Shown piece after piece: positions 43,006 to 54,440 of a stretch of DNA of 64,000 nt. Position 1 is the first letter of the stretch; each line of letters starts with the position of its first letter. The DNA lies in NCBI RefSeq assembly GCF_018294505.1, contig NC_057804.1:251016219-251080218 (forward strand). The letters run 5' to 3'. Origin of the DNA: Triticum aestivum (Eukaryota > Streptophyta > Magnoliopsida > Poales > Poaceae). A model generated the notes under the pieces. That model was not told the origin of the DNA. It was given only the letters and a program-made list of their open reading frames with translations, and did not search any database. Both the position numbers and the translations under genes were made by a program.

Positions 43006-45832
43006 AGCATCCCCAAGCTTAATTCCTACTCGTCCTCGAGTAGGTAAATGATAAAAACAGAAGTTGCAATGTGGAAAGCTACCTAGCATAATTCTCAATG
43101 TAATTTTGTTTATTGTGGCATGAATGTTCCGATCTAAATGATTCAAAATAAAAGTTCATATTTACATAAGAAATAGTAATACTTTATGCATACTAATCAA
43201 AGCAATCATGTCTTCTCAAAATAGCATGGCTAAAGAAAGTTATCCCTACAAAATCATATAGTCTGGCTGTTGCTCTATCTTCATCACACAAAGTATTTAA
43301 TCATGCACAACACCAATGACAAGCCAAGCAATTGCTTCATACTTTAGTAATCTCAAACCTTTTCAACTTTTACGCAATACATGAGCGTGAGCCATGGACA
43401 TAGCACTATATGTGGAATAGAATGGTGGTTGTGGAGAAAACAAAAAGGAGAAGATAGTCGCACATCAACTAGGCGTATCAACGGGCTATGGAGATGCCCA
43501 TTAATAGATATCAATGTGAGTGAGTAGGGATTGCCATGCAACGGATGCACTAGAGCTATAAATGTATGAAAGCTCAACAAAAGAAACTAAGTGGGTGTGC
43601 ATCCAACTCGCTTGCTCATGAAGACCTAGGGCATTTTGAGGAAGCCCATCATTTGAATATACAATCCAAGTTCTATAATGAAATATTCCCACTAGTATGT
43701 GAAAGTGACAACATATGAGACTCTCTATCATGAAGATCATGGTGCTACTTTGAAGCACAAGTGTGGTAAAAAGGATAGTAGCATTGTCCCTTCTCTCTTT
43801 TTCTCTTTTTTTATTTGGCCTTTCTTTTTTTTGGTGGTCTCTTTGGCCTCTTTTTTTTATAAAGTCTGAAGTCTCATCCCGACTTGTGGGGGAATCATAG
43901 TCTCCATCATACTTTCCTCACCTGGGACAATGCTCTAATAATGAAGATCATCACACTTTTATTTACTTACAACTCAAGATTACAACTCGATTCTTAGAAC
44001 AAGATATGACTCTATATGAATGCCTCTGGCAGTGTACCGGGATATGCAATGAATCAAGAGTGACATGTATGAAAATTATGAATATGGCCTTGCCACAAAT
44101 ACGATGTCAACTACATGATCATGCAAAGAGCAATATGACAATGATGATGCGTTTCATATAAACGGAACGGTGGAAAGTTGCATGGCAATATATCTTGGAA
44201 TGGCTATGGAAATGCCATAATAGGTAGGTATGGTGGCTGTTTTGAGGAAGGTATATGGTGGGTATATGGTACCGGCGAAAGTTGCGCGACACAAGAGAGG
44301 CTAGCAATGGTGGAAGGGTGAGAGTGCGTATAATCCATGGACTCAACATTAGTCATAAAGAACTCATATACTTATTGCCAAAATCTACAAGCCATTGAAA
44401 ACAAAGCACTACACGCATGCTCCTAGGGGGATAGATTGGTAGGAAAAGATCATCGCTCGTCCCCTACCGCCACTCATAAGGAAGACAATCAATAAATAAA
44501 ATTGTGCCCCAACTTCATCACAAAGCGGTTCACCATACGTGCATGCTATGGGAATCACAAACTTTAACACAAGTATTTTTTAAGTTCATAATCACCTAAC
44601 TAGCATGACTCTAATATCACCACATCTATATCTCAAAACAATTATCAAGTATCAAATTGATCATAGCATCCAATTCACTTTCTATGATAGTTTTTATTAT
44701 ACCCAACTTGGATGCCCATCATTCTAGGACCAATTTTATAACCATAGCAAATACCATGCTGTTATAAAAGACTCTCAAAATAATATAAGTGAAGCATGAG
44801 AGATCAACAATTTCTTCAAAATTAAACCACCACCGTGCTCTAAAAGTTATAAGTGAAGCACTAGAGCAAAAAATATCTAGCTCAAAAGATATAAGTGAGG
44901 CACATAGAGTATTATAATAAATTCTAAATCAGGTGGGATTCTCCCAAAAGGTGTGTACAGCAAGGATGATTGTGGTAATCTATAAAGCAAAGACTAATAC
45001 CATACAAGATACTCCAAGCAAAACACATATCATGTGGGGAATAAAAATATAGCTCCAAGTAAAGTTACCGATAGACGAAGACGAAAGAGGGGATGCCTTC
45101 CGGGGCATCCCCAAGCTTGGGCTTTTGGTTATCCTTGAATATCTTGGGGTTCAATGGGCATCCCCAAGCCTAGGCTCTTGCCACTCCTTATTCCATAGTC
45201 CATCAAATCTTTACCCAAAACTTGAAAATTTCACAACACAAAACTCAACAGGAAATCTCATAAGCTCTGTTAGTGCAAGAAAGAAAAACCACCACATAAG
45301 GTACTGTAAAGAACACATTCTTTATTTATATTTGTGTTAAACCTACTGTATTCCAACTTCTCTATGGTTCATACCCACCGATACTAGCCATAGATGCATC
45401 AATATAAGCAAACAACACACGAAAAACAAAATCTGTCAAAAACAGAACAATCTGTAGCAATCTGTAACTTTCGGATACTTATGGAACTCTAAAAATCCTA
45501 CCAAAATAGGAAGTCCTGGGCAATTTGTCTATTGATCTACATCAAAAAAATCAACGCAAAATCACGTTTCTGTGAATTACTAAAATTATTTTCGTGCGCG
45601 CAAAAGTTTCTGTTTTTCAGTAGAATCAAATTAACTATCACCGTAGGTTATCCTAAAGGTTCTACTTGGCACAAACACTAATTAAAACATGAAAACACAT
45701 CTAAACAGAAGCTAGATGAAATATTTATTACTAAACATAATCAAAAAGCAAAAAACAAAAATAAAATTGGGTTGCCTCCCAACTAGCACTATCGTTTAAC
45801 GCCCCAAGCTAGGCATAAAAGCGAGGATAGAT
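43006..45832 (-). other. A2 3' non-coding region
   Basis: Shares segments with the 3' region of A1 in reverse. The purine-tract motif appears three times (about 43006, 45105, 45158), so only one internal module is present where A1 has two. No ORF of quality. Confidence 0.7.
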
Positions 45833-46480
45833 CTAAGTAGTGCCATCTTTGGCACTCAATTCATAAGTAGCTCGCAGGATAGATTCATAAGGTAATTTAA
45901 CTTTATTTATAGGGAAGTATTCCACGCCTTTCCTTAATGGAAATTGGAATCTATTATTCCCTTCCTTCATATCAATAATTGCATCAAGCGTTCTAAGGAA
46001 AGGTCTACCAAGAATAATAGGACATGAAAGATTGCAATCTATATCAAGAATAATAAAATCTACGGGCACATAATTCCTATTTGCAACAATAAGAACAACA
46101 TTGATCCTTCCCATAGGTTTCTTAACGGTGGAATCCGCAAGGTGCAAATTTAAAGAGCAATCATCAAAATCATTGAAACCTACAATATCACATAAAGTTT
46201 TCGGAATCGTGGAAACACTAGCACCCAAATCACACAAAGCATAACACTCATGATCTTTAATTTTAATCTTTATAGTAGGTTCCCACTCATCATGAAGTTT
46301 TCTAGGTATAGAAACTTCCAAATTAAGTTTTTCATCATAAGATTGCATCAAGGCATCAACGATATGTTTGGTAAAAGCTTTATTTTGACTATAAGCATGA
46401 GGAGAATTCAACACGGATTGCAACAAGGAAGTACAATCTATTAAATAACAATTATCATAATTAAATTCCTTGAAATCCAA
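45833..46480 (-). pseudogene. A2 aspartic protease region
   Basis: A 215-codon minus-strand frame containing CYALCDLGASVSTIPKTLC, the Athila-type protease with DLGAS at the active site, and CNLSCPIILGRPFLRTL, the C-terminal protease signature. It ends before any reverse transcriptase motif. Confidence 0.82.
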
Positions 46481-46682
46481 GATAGTGGGTTAAATTCTAT
46501 TTAAAGTCTTGACCTCTCCAATCCCACTTTTACCAAATTTAGCATCAAGATCTAAAAACTCCAAATCATTGGGATGCCTTTTAACTAAAGTTGACTCATC
46601 TCTAGTCCCATAATTATTAAGATTCATATCGCAAAACAAAGATTTAAGAGGGGACACATCAATAAATTTTAGATCTTCATCG

Positions 46683-47276
46683 TTATTTCCCCCTAACCCT
46701 TTGGTTTGGCAGCCATCTTATTGACCAAGGTGGCTTGCTTATCAGAAATTTGGGCTATTGATTTTTCAAGATGAGTAATTTGAGAGTTCAAACCATGAGT
46801 AGGGCAATTGCGAATCATTAATTTCATTCTTTCCCAAGATTGGGCAACATGCTCATGATCAAGTTGTTCAAAATTCATAATATCGTTCCTAAGAGAGATG
46901 ATCTTAGCGGGGGGGGGGGATACTTAGAGATAAAAACATCTTTGCACTTATTCCATTAATCAATACTATTCTTAGGCAAAGACGAAAACTAAACTTTAGC
47001 ACGATCTCTAAGTGAAAATGGAAATAACTTCAATTTAATAATATCATTATCCGTAACTTTCTTATTTTGCATCTCACACAAATCAACAAAGTTGTTTAGA
47101 TGGGTAGCGGCATCTTCACTAGGAAGGCCGGAGAATTGATCTTTCATAACAAGATTTAGCAAAGCAACATTGATTTCACAAGATTCAACATCATTAAGAG
47201 GAGCAATCAGAGTTCTAAGGAAATCATTATTATTGGTGTTGGAAAAATCGCACAATTGGGTATTATCTTGCGCCAT
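46683..47276 (-). pseudogene. A2 gag, broken and internally deleted
   Basis: Minus-strand ATG at 47276 (MAQDNTQLCDFSN). Athila gag motifs follow: LNLVMKDQFSGLPSEDAATH and DIIKLKLFPFSLRDRAK. A TAG follows directly and a TAA soon after. A later piece (46878-46693) reads FEQLDHEHVAQSWERMKLMI and RNCPTHGLN, then jumps to SQITHLEKSIAQISDK, so much of central gag including any zinc knuckle is gone. A 10-G homopolymer lies near 46909-46918. Confidence 0.8.
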
Positions 47277-47400
47277 CGTGACAAGCAATCCAACACACAA
47301 GCAAACAAAAAGGCAAGCGAAAGAGAGAGGAGATTGGGAAAGAGAGGGCGAATAAATCGGCAAGGGTGAAGTGGGGGAGAGGAAAACGAGAGGCAAATGG

Positions 47401-48242
47401 CAAATTTTAACATAAAAGGATGCTAGTCAAACTGCCTCCATGGAGCTCCCTCATTGGGTCATTCCTGGCTATTGGATCTGCCCTTCTAACGCATCCAGAC
47501 CATCAGATCTTCACCTTGCGTTCAAACTCTTTTGACCTTGGAGTCATTTCCACTGGCCAATGATGGGTGGGCTCGCATTGCGCGCTCATTGGTTGGGTGA
47601 GCTCTGCGCATGTCCGGGAGAGATTCGCCAATCTTGTCTGCCCGCGCAACGTGCTCGACCCGCAAAAAGTGCAAAAGGTCAAAAACCCTAGCCGGCGCCT
47701 CTTCTCGTCCACCACTCGCCCCTCTGCCTCCTCTCCCAGGCCGCGGCCCTCGACACGCCGCCAGGGCACCATCAACACGTCGGTGATAGGTAGTGGTGGA
47801 GCCCAACCCGAGCCCAGCAGGAGTCCATTCCTAACCCTAGCTAGAGCGGGCAGTGGATTGGATCAGGGAGCCCTCGTGGCCACGCCGTTGGCGCTTGGAT
47901 TTGCTAGCCGTCACGTGGATCCGCCCTAGCCGCTGCCTCGAGTCACCTCCGTCGTTGATGTGGGTCAACTCCACCGCTGCCGCCAGGAATCGCATCCCGG
48001 CAAGTAATTTCCTCCAAATCTCTGCTCTCCCTGTTCCTCCTACCCTGCTTGCTGCGTGTGTGGTTCTGTGTGCACCGTGCGTCGTGCCTCGCATGCCTCG
48101 TATGCGGTTGGTGCGAGAAAGCAACCCTAGAGCCCTCCCTCCTCCTTTCCATCCACTCCTGTCATGCCTCCTCCCCTTTCTCTCCAGCCGGCGGTGGCTC
48201 CTCCCCGTGCGCCCATGGTCTCCAGTGCGCTCAACCCGGCCC
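47401..48242. other. GC-rich low-copy-looking sequence left of the hAT relic
   Basis: Unlike the retrotransposons. The plus strand has a 5'-leader-like stretch ('aaaaccctagccggcgcc' near 47680) and long GC-driven open frames on both strands without protein character. It could be the 5' part of a host gene. It continues past the hAT relic at 49779. Confidence 0.3.
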
Positions 48243-48614
48243 AACTCAGTCATCGGCGGCGCCAGGTGTATTCTCGTGTATTCATGTGAATACCCAAGAT
48301 TTGGCCTAAAAAATAATATATGTCTTATTTCGCAGCCCACTGCCCACAAGACACAAGCCCACAGCAGCACAGCCCATCGGGCGGAAGCTACCGCGCGTGC
48401 GCAGTCGTTCCCCAGCCCCCCGCTCGTTCAACCTGAATCGGTCATTCCCCAAGCCCCCGCTCGGCCGTTCCCCAAGCACGGAAGCACCCAACCTGACCTA
48501 GCGCCTGCTGTGGCGGCGGCGAGTAGCGGCCAGCGGCTGCGGGCCGGCGGCCAGTACCGACCGCAGGCAGCAGCGCAGCAAGCGGAGCCGCTGAACGGCC
48601 GACCAGCTGACCAG

Positions 48615-49323
48615 GTTCTATTCTCCTCTTCTCCTAGTTAGTACTGCTCCTAGTTCTAGTGTTTCAGAATTCAGATTCAGTCAGCTCATTTGTAGGTTCT
48701 GCTTTTGTTTTTTTCTCGAGTAGTTTCTTCTCTTGAACTGAACTAATGAGTCGAGGATGGGAGCAGCTGGATGGGAGACGTTTTCTAGTGCATACATGTT
48801 TTCGGTTACTGTTTCGTTACTACACAACTATTCTGAATCATATTTCACATGGCGTATCATTAGCACAGTCAGCGTGATTGCTGGTTTAAAATGCAAATAA
48901 CTTTACTAAGCTAGTAAGCTGGCTCTGGGATAAATTTTGTCTAAAGTGGCTTCTTTTAGGGTTGTCTAAAGTGGCTTTGTTATATTTCCATAGCATGAAT
49001 TTAACGTTTTTATAGCCTGCAGCTATTCTTTAGCAGCTATCATTTAACACTTGAGTTACAGAAAAAGAAAATATACAGGTAAATCGAGCAGTTATTCCTC
49101 TACGAAAAATAAGACTGACAACAGAAATACACAATACATAGTTCTTACTTGCATATTTGTAGTTTGGTGGAACAACCAGGTTGCTATTTGCTAGTACATG
49201 CATGCACTAGAACGACCAGGTTGCTATTTGCTAGTACATGTATGCACCTGAACCAGTTTGCTAGAATGACCAACTTAGTAGAATACTAGATTGCTGATCT
49301 ATTTTTTTTATCTTGTATCACAG
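48615..49323 (+). other. Probable intron of the hAT gene fragment
   Basis: Donor CCAG|GTTCTA at 48615, acceptor after a T-rich stretch at TATCACAG (ends 49323), directly before an ATG. 709 bp. Confidence 0.5.
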
Positions 49324-49737
49324 ATGAAGAAGAAGGGTGTTAGCATTGTTGCATTGTGGGAAAGATCGGCAAATAAAAGAACTTCGACATCTACACCAAA
49401 TCCTCCTGATGTCGAAGTTGAGAGCAGTATCATTCCTACTACTATTGAGAGCAATCTGCAACTGGCACTTGTGCAAGCACATGAACCTGATGATGGACAC
49501 ACAAAACCTGAGAGTGCAGCTTGCTCCCCAACCCCAATTGTAGAAGATGATGAAGCAAATGATGAAGTTCAGTTTGAAGTAGATTTGGAAGCACTTGAGT
49601 CTGATCCTGGGAAACGGACCCCCATCTCTAGGTACAATGTTGCTATTGCCGTTATGCTAGTGTTGTTTTATTTATATATTGCTAGTGTTGTGTTGTTTGA
49701 TTCATATACTACATTTAGAGCCAATTTTTTTGGATGA
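49324..49737 (+). pseudogene. hAT (TTF/ZMYM-like) transposase N-terminal fragment
   Basis: Starts at the ATG just after the intron acceptor (MKKKGVSIVALWERSANKRT). It has an acidic middle (EDDEANDEVQFEVDLEALES) and DPGKRTPISRYN, which resembles the entry into the TTF zinc finger of plant ZMYM1-like hAT proteins (recalled family, DPGKR motif). After that the similarity stops and a hydrophobic, AT-rich tail leads into the right terminus. Zinc finger, catalytic and dimerisation parts are all missing. Confidence 0.6.
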
Positions 49738-49778
49738 ATACCCAGCCTTCATTTCCTGGAGCCGCCACTGACCTCAGT

Positions 49779-50123
49779 CCCCTCACCCTCTGGTCACCGT
49801 CCTCCCGTGCCCTCACCCGCTAGTGGCCCTCCCATGCATCTCAGACTTGATGGCTGCTTCCCCACCTCGCCCATTCAGCTCCACCATCGCCTCCCTCCCT
49901 TGCTGATATCCATCTTATCTCCTTTTGCAGGGGCTTGTCCTTCCGTGGTGGTCATCTGCCGTTTGAGATTGGAGGGAGACTAGGAGACCCTGGCGGAAGC
50001 GAGCCTGCTAGTAGAGGCTCCAGGGATGCTGGGTGATAGGGCCCAGTCCATGCCCCAGTTGTGCTGCTGGGTGATCTTATTCATCCTTCTTGTCAATGAG
50101 TTGTTCATGTCTAGGGAGGTTCC
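49779..50123. other. GC-rich sequence right of the hAT relic
   Basis: Continuation of 47401-48242. Contains an intron-acceptor-like 'atctccttttgcag' near 49930. No recognisable product. Confidence 0.3.
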
Positions 50124-50604
50124 TATCGGTGTCAAAACCGGCGGATCTCCGGCAGGGGGTCCCGATCTGTGCGTCAAGGCTGATGGTAACAGGAAGCAAG
50201 GGACACATATGTTTACCCAGGTTCGGGCCCTTTCGATGGAGGTAAAACCCTACTTCCTGCTTGATTAATATTGATGATATGGGTAGTACAAGAGTAGATC
50301 TACCACGAGATCGTAGAGGCTAAATCCTAAGAGCTAGTCTATGATGGTATGAATGTAATTGTGATCGGCCTTCTAAGGATTAACCTCTCCGGTTTATATA
50401 GACACCGGAGAGAGCTAGGGTTTACATGGAGTCGGTTACAAGGAAGGAAATATAATATCCGAATCGCCAAGCTTGCCTCCCACGCAAAGGAGAGTCCCAT
50501 CCGGACACGGGCCGAAGTCTTGAGTCTTGTATCTTCACGCTTCAATAGTCGGATGTAGTACACAGTTCGGCTGTCCGGATACCCCCTAATCCAGGACTCC
50601 CTCA
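50124..50604 (-). repeat. F2 3' LTR (481 bp)
   Basis: Reverse complement of the F1 LTR type. TATATAAA on the minus strand near 50394-50401. The outer end reads TATCGGTGTC where TGTCGGTGTC is expected, so the terminal CA of the element has mutated to TA. Confidence 0.9.
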
Positions 50605-51043
50605 GTAACCCCTGAACCAGGCTTCAATGACGACGAGTCCGGCGCGCAGTATTGTCTTCGGCATTGCAAGGCGGGTTCCTCCTCCGAATACTCCAAGGTG
50701 ATCATCGAACGCTTAGACCGTGTCCAGATATGCGAGATAATCTTCATATGCCACCGTAGAGAGAATGATATTTTACAAATGCAATCCGCTGACAGCTTTT
50801 TCTGATAACTTGACATGTTATTATGGTCGGACCATTATTCGATCCATTTCCCCACAACCAGCTACAACGCATATTGCGAGGCAGTTTCTTTAACACGTCT
50901 TGTCAAAGCAGAGATCGTGTCCCCTTATCACGGGATTCTCATCAATACGGGTATGGGTAATCTCACCACACCATTAATCGTGGCGCTTGGGAAACAAGCG
51001 ATTCCCAACGGGCATGTGGGGAGACGCACCGCTCTCGGCTCCT

Positions 51044-51050
51044 CTATAAA
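51044..51050 (+). promoter_or_regulatory. TATA-like box of F2 antisense ORF
   Basis: CTATAAA, 107-113 bp upstream of the ATG at 51157, equivalent to 40003-40010 in F1. Confidence 0.5.
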
Positions 51051-51156
51051 GGGACATGATTTCCCCATTTTCACCCACGCCTTCTTCCTCCTTTGCCCAC
51101 TCTTGCCCCCCTCGAGCTCCAGCGCCCAAGCTCAAATCTTCCCCGCACAGCTAAAC

Positions 51157-52304
51157 ATGTCCGGAGCAGGAGGCAAGTGGGTGGCTTCCACCGTCAAGGA
51201 GAAGCACATTGCAAATCTTCGGGCGGCCAGATACTTGGCCGCGGATACAGCACACCGTCTACGAGACGCCGTGCGGGTCATTCTGACTCCAGGACCCCAC
51301 GAAAGGGTCATATTCATCACCCACTTCGTCCGTGGACTGGGATTTCCACTCCACCCCTTTGTCCGCGGGCTCATGTTCTACTACGGGCTAGATTTCCATG
51401 ATCTAGCCCCGAACTTCGTCCTCAACATCTCTGCATTCATCATCGTATGCGAGGCCTTCCTCCGCATCCGGCCTCACTTTGGCCTATGGCTGCAAACCTT
51501 CTGCGTGAAGCCAAAGGTTGTAAGCGGTCAACAAGCAGAGTACGGAGGTGCCATGGTGGGCAGAATGCCCAACGTCACATGGCTCGACGGCTCCTTTGCG
51601 GAGACCGTAAAAGGATGGCAGTCGGGGTGGTTCTACATCAGCGAGCCGCGCGGTGCCAACTGGGCAGCGGCCCCCGAGTTCCGATCCGGAGCCCCCATGC
51701 GGCTCACCTCCTGGGAGAAGAAGGGCCTGTCCTGGGGCGATTCCACGGAGCTGGTCGGACTCCAGACATGCATCAAAAGCATGAAATACATGAACATCAA
51801 GCTTGTCAACGTGATTCAGGTCATGCTCGTTCGCCGGATCCTGCCCTGCCAGAGGCGGGCGGTCAATTTGTGGGAGTTCATCCCAACCGAACACCGGACG
51901 CTCCAGAAGCTCTACAACATGACGCACAAAGGCGCATGGAACGTGCTGTTCAAGGCCTCCGAAGCACCTCCTCCAACATCCGAGGACCGCGGGCTTCATG
52001 CCGCGCGAGCTCCTAGGCCGGTGAGTTCTTGGACTGACTCCGGACCCAGTTCTCCCCAATATATTCATGGGAGTGCCTTAAGTAGTTGTGTATATTTGCT
52101 TCAGGACTATGTGGAGACAGCGGAGCAGGTCTACTGTCCGGCTCCGCTGCCAGAAGGCCCAGCGGATGCTCTCCTGACGGAGATGCTGGCCCCGGCACCG
52201 TACAAGGTGCCGGAGAAGAAGGCCGAGAAGAAGGCCCCGGGGATCCGAAAGGGTCTCCGTCGTAAGGTCGTGCCAGAAGCCTCGTCCGAAGACGACAAGG
52301 CGGA
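51157..52304 (+). CDS. F2 antisense ORF, exons 1-2 (gypsy-type 'Transposase_28'-like), interrupted by L3
   Basis: ATG at 51157 chosen because it matches the F1 start (MSGAGGKWVASTVKEKHIAN) and follows the TATA at the same distance; the frame is open further upstream. Landmarks: VRGLGFPLHPFVRGLMFYYG (about residues 55-75), CEAFLRIRPHFGLWLQTF, PNVTWLDGSFAETVKGWQSG. No stop occurs up to the L3 insertion, unlike F1. A probable 84-bp intron at 52021-52104 (CCG|GTGAGT ... TTGCTTCAG|GAC) keeps the frame. The next exon is basic (PEKKAEKKAPGIRKGLRRKV). Product unknown; possibly nucleic-acid binding from its charge (inference). Confidence 0.75.
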
Positions 52305-53069
52305 TGTCGTGGTATTCTCATGGGGGGTGTTGCAAGACGACATATGCCACAAGGGCTTAGTGTGAGGGTAAGACTGCTGCTGATAGGACCGGGAGCGGGT
52401 ATGCGAGTAGCACGCGGTGGTTTACCCAGCTTCGGAGCTCTCCGAAGAGATAATACTCCTACTGCTGCATGTTTGAGTGTATCTGGTATATCTGGTACAG
52501 AGTGCTCCTGGAGTTATATCTGAGGTCAGTGCCATAGGCATCTGGCATCGTATATGCATGTATGTGGCATGTTCTAGTGGTCGGCCATGCTCATGGCCGT
52601 GAGCATATGGTGCTCATGCGTGAGTGCATGTGAGTCTCTTCCTCTCTGGATGGATGGATGTGTGCCCATATATATAGGCATAGCTAGCTTAGAGAGTAAG
52701 CTATGTGGTGGGCATGGGTAAGGCATGGTGCATGTCATGCTTGTCCCCTGGGTCACTTCATAAATAGTGCCAGGGGACAAGTGACACTATACATGATGGC
52801 ATCGAGGTACAGCCGTCTCATTCGCGGTATGGCCGCCACGTCGGGGTCTTGTCGGTGTCGCTTCGGGCTGCAGTCAGCAGCCGGTTGGTTGGCACAGTCG
52901 GCAGCCGTCTGGTTGGAGCAGTCGGCAGTCGGCAGCTGGCTGGACAGAGCAGTCGGACGGGGAGCCGGCAGGAGCGGCCGGGCAGTCGGACTGAGGGGCT
53001 TTGCTAGCCCCGATGTCTTGAAATATCGTCTTGCCGTCTTCGGGGTACCCGTGGTCAATTACTCCGACA
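52305..53069 (-). repeat. L3 3' LTR (765 bp)
   Basis: TGTCGTGGTATTCTCATGG ... CAATTACTCCGACA. Minus-strand TATA-like TATATATAT at about 52668-52676. The GCAGTCGG/GCAGCCGG motif is repeated near 52870-52960. Confidence 0.92.
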
Positions 53070-53953
53070 GTAGCCCCCAGGCCTCCGGGCAACTTGGCAA
53101 AGTTGGGCGGAGGTTTTTTAGTGAGTGTTCATGGAAATGATCATGAAAAAAGACAAAGTTAGTCCATGCAGATATATCAAATGTTTTCTTTTAGCATTGC
53201 AAGTTTTATGCGGAGGGTTCCGACTCGGTTTCGTCCGAGCCCCCTTCAATCTTTTTCATTTTCCCTCCACTCTTTGGCTTGTGCTCTCGCTAGCCGGACA
53301 GCCGCTCTGCGGTCTGTGGCTGAGAGTGGGCCGCGGAGTGGAGTGTACAGTACTCAGAGTCTGGGAGTAGATTCAGCCGAGTAGATACTTGTAAAGGAAA
53401 CGGTCGGGTCGCCCGAACCGTTTTTCTTCCCGGACGTTTTTCACGTGGGTGGCCTCCAGCGTCCACTCTTGCTAGCCGGACAGCCGCTCTACGGTCTGTG
53501 ACTAAGAGTGGGCCTTTGGTACTGCGCACGCTACTAAGCCGTCTGCGGGAACTAACGTCTCAGGCCAAGCGGCCAGCCCCCGGGCCAACTCTGGCTGGCG
53601 CTGGGGCAAACAGTGATGCAACTGTAATAAAATGTGGAGATAGACCCGAGCATCGCTCGGGGTTATCCGTTCTCTCGCAGTGCAAAAATATGTGGGTGAG
53701 GAGCTCACATTGATTTTCGTGTAGTCGCGGTCGTCGAAGACAGCCGGTGCGACTCGGCACTCGCGAAGCGTGCCGGCGCACCCGCTGGGTGTAGTCTTTG
53801 ATCCTCCGGGAGCTCGAAGGGGGGTCCCGGCTGGTCAGGCTCGACCAGCCAGGCGGCGAGGCGTCTTGTAATGCCCTTTTTCTTCTTTTTCTCTTCTGCC
53901 GGCTGCTGCAGCCAGACAAACTCTTCTTGTTTTTGCTTCTTGCAATCTTCCAT
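53070..53953. other. L3 internal non-coding region, left part
   Basis: Contains two copies of 'gctagccggacagccgctct' (about 53289 and 53472) and one partial relative of the array unit near 53765-53850. No ORF of quality. Confidence 0.55.
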
Positions 53954-54440
53954 GGGGGCGCGCCAGCGCACACACTGGGTGTAGCCCCCAAGTTTCAGGC
54001 CGACTGCTGAGCAGTCGGGCCAGATCTCCCAGCGACCACTTTGTCTTCTTCTTCGCGGGGGCGCGTCAGCGCACCCACTGGGTGTAGCCCCCAAGATTCG
54101 GGCCGACTGCTGAGCAGTCGGGCCGGATCTCCCGGCAACTACTTTGTGTTATTTCTCGCGGGGGCGCGTCAGCGCACCCGCTGGGTGTAGCCCCCGAGAT
54201 CTGGGCCGACTGCTGAGCAGTCGGGCCGGATATCCCGGCAACTACTTTGTCTTCTTCTTCATGGGGGTGCGTCAGCGCACCCGCTAGGTGTAGCCCCCGA
54301 GATCTGGGCCGACTGTTGAGCAGTCGGGCCGGATCTCCGGGCAACTACTTTGTCTTCTTCTGCGTGGGGGCGCGTCAGCGCACCCGTTGGGTGCAGCCCT
54401 CGAGCCTCCGAGCACTCGAGGGGGGTCTAGCCGGTCTGGC
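53954..54440 (+). repeat. Tandem array, 103-bp unit, about 4.7 copies
   Basis: Units start at 53954, 54057, 54160, 54263 and 54366. Each contains GGGGGCGCGTCAGCGCACCC, then GGGTGTAGCCCCC, then CCGACTGCTGAGCAGTCGG, and ends with 'actactttgtcttcttctt'. CCGACTGCTGAGCAGTCGG is an almost perfect palindrome, so each unit can fold. Confidence 0.9.

Larger units (their letters stand above)
41458..47400 (-). mobile_element. A2: Athila-like LTR retrotransposon, minus strand, 5' LTR missing
   Basis: The 3' LTR is at the left (41458-43005), followed by the AAGCTTGGGGATGCT purine tract on the minus strand, a non-coding region shared with A1, then protease and gag fragments. No primer site or second LTR is found to the right of gag; unrelated GC-rich sequence begins near 47400, so the 5' end was lost by deletion or rearrangement. 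Pol (RT, integrase) is also absent. The right boundary is approximate. Confidence 0.8.
48251..49770 (+). mobile_element. hAT-type transposon relic (1520 bp) with transposase 5' gene fragment
   Basis: Ends: CATCGGCGGCGCCAGG at the left; CCTGGAGCCGCCACTG at the right, whose reverse complement CAGTGGCGGCTCCAGG matches at 13 of 16 positions. Flanks: AACTCAGT (48243-48250) and ACCTCAGT (49771-49778), an 8-bp target duplication with one change, the hAT length. 'gaatacccag/gaatacccaa' is repeated just inside both ends. The interior holds a leader exon, intron and N-terminal ORF but no catalytic domain, so it is an internally deleted copy. Confidence 0.75.

Noticed and set aside
47837..48641. Overlapping long frames on both strands left of and inside the hAT relic
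   Set aside because: The frame runs through the transposon boundary at 48251 without change of character, which a real gene would not do.
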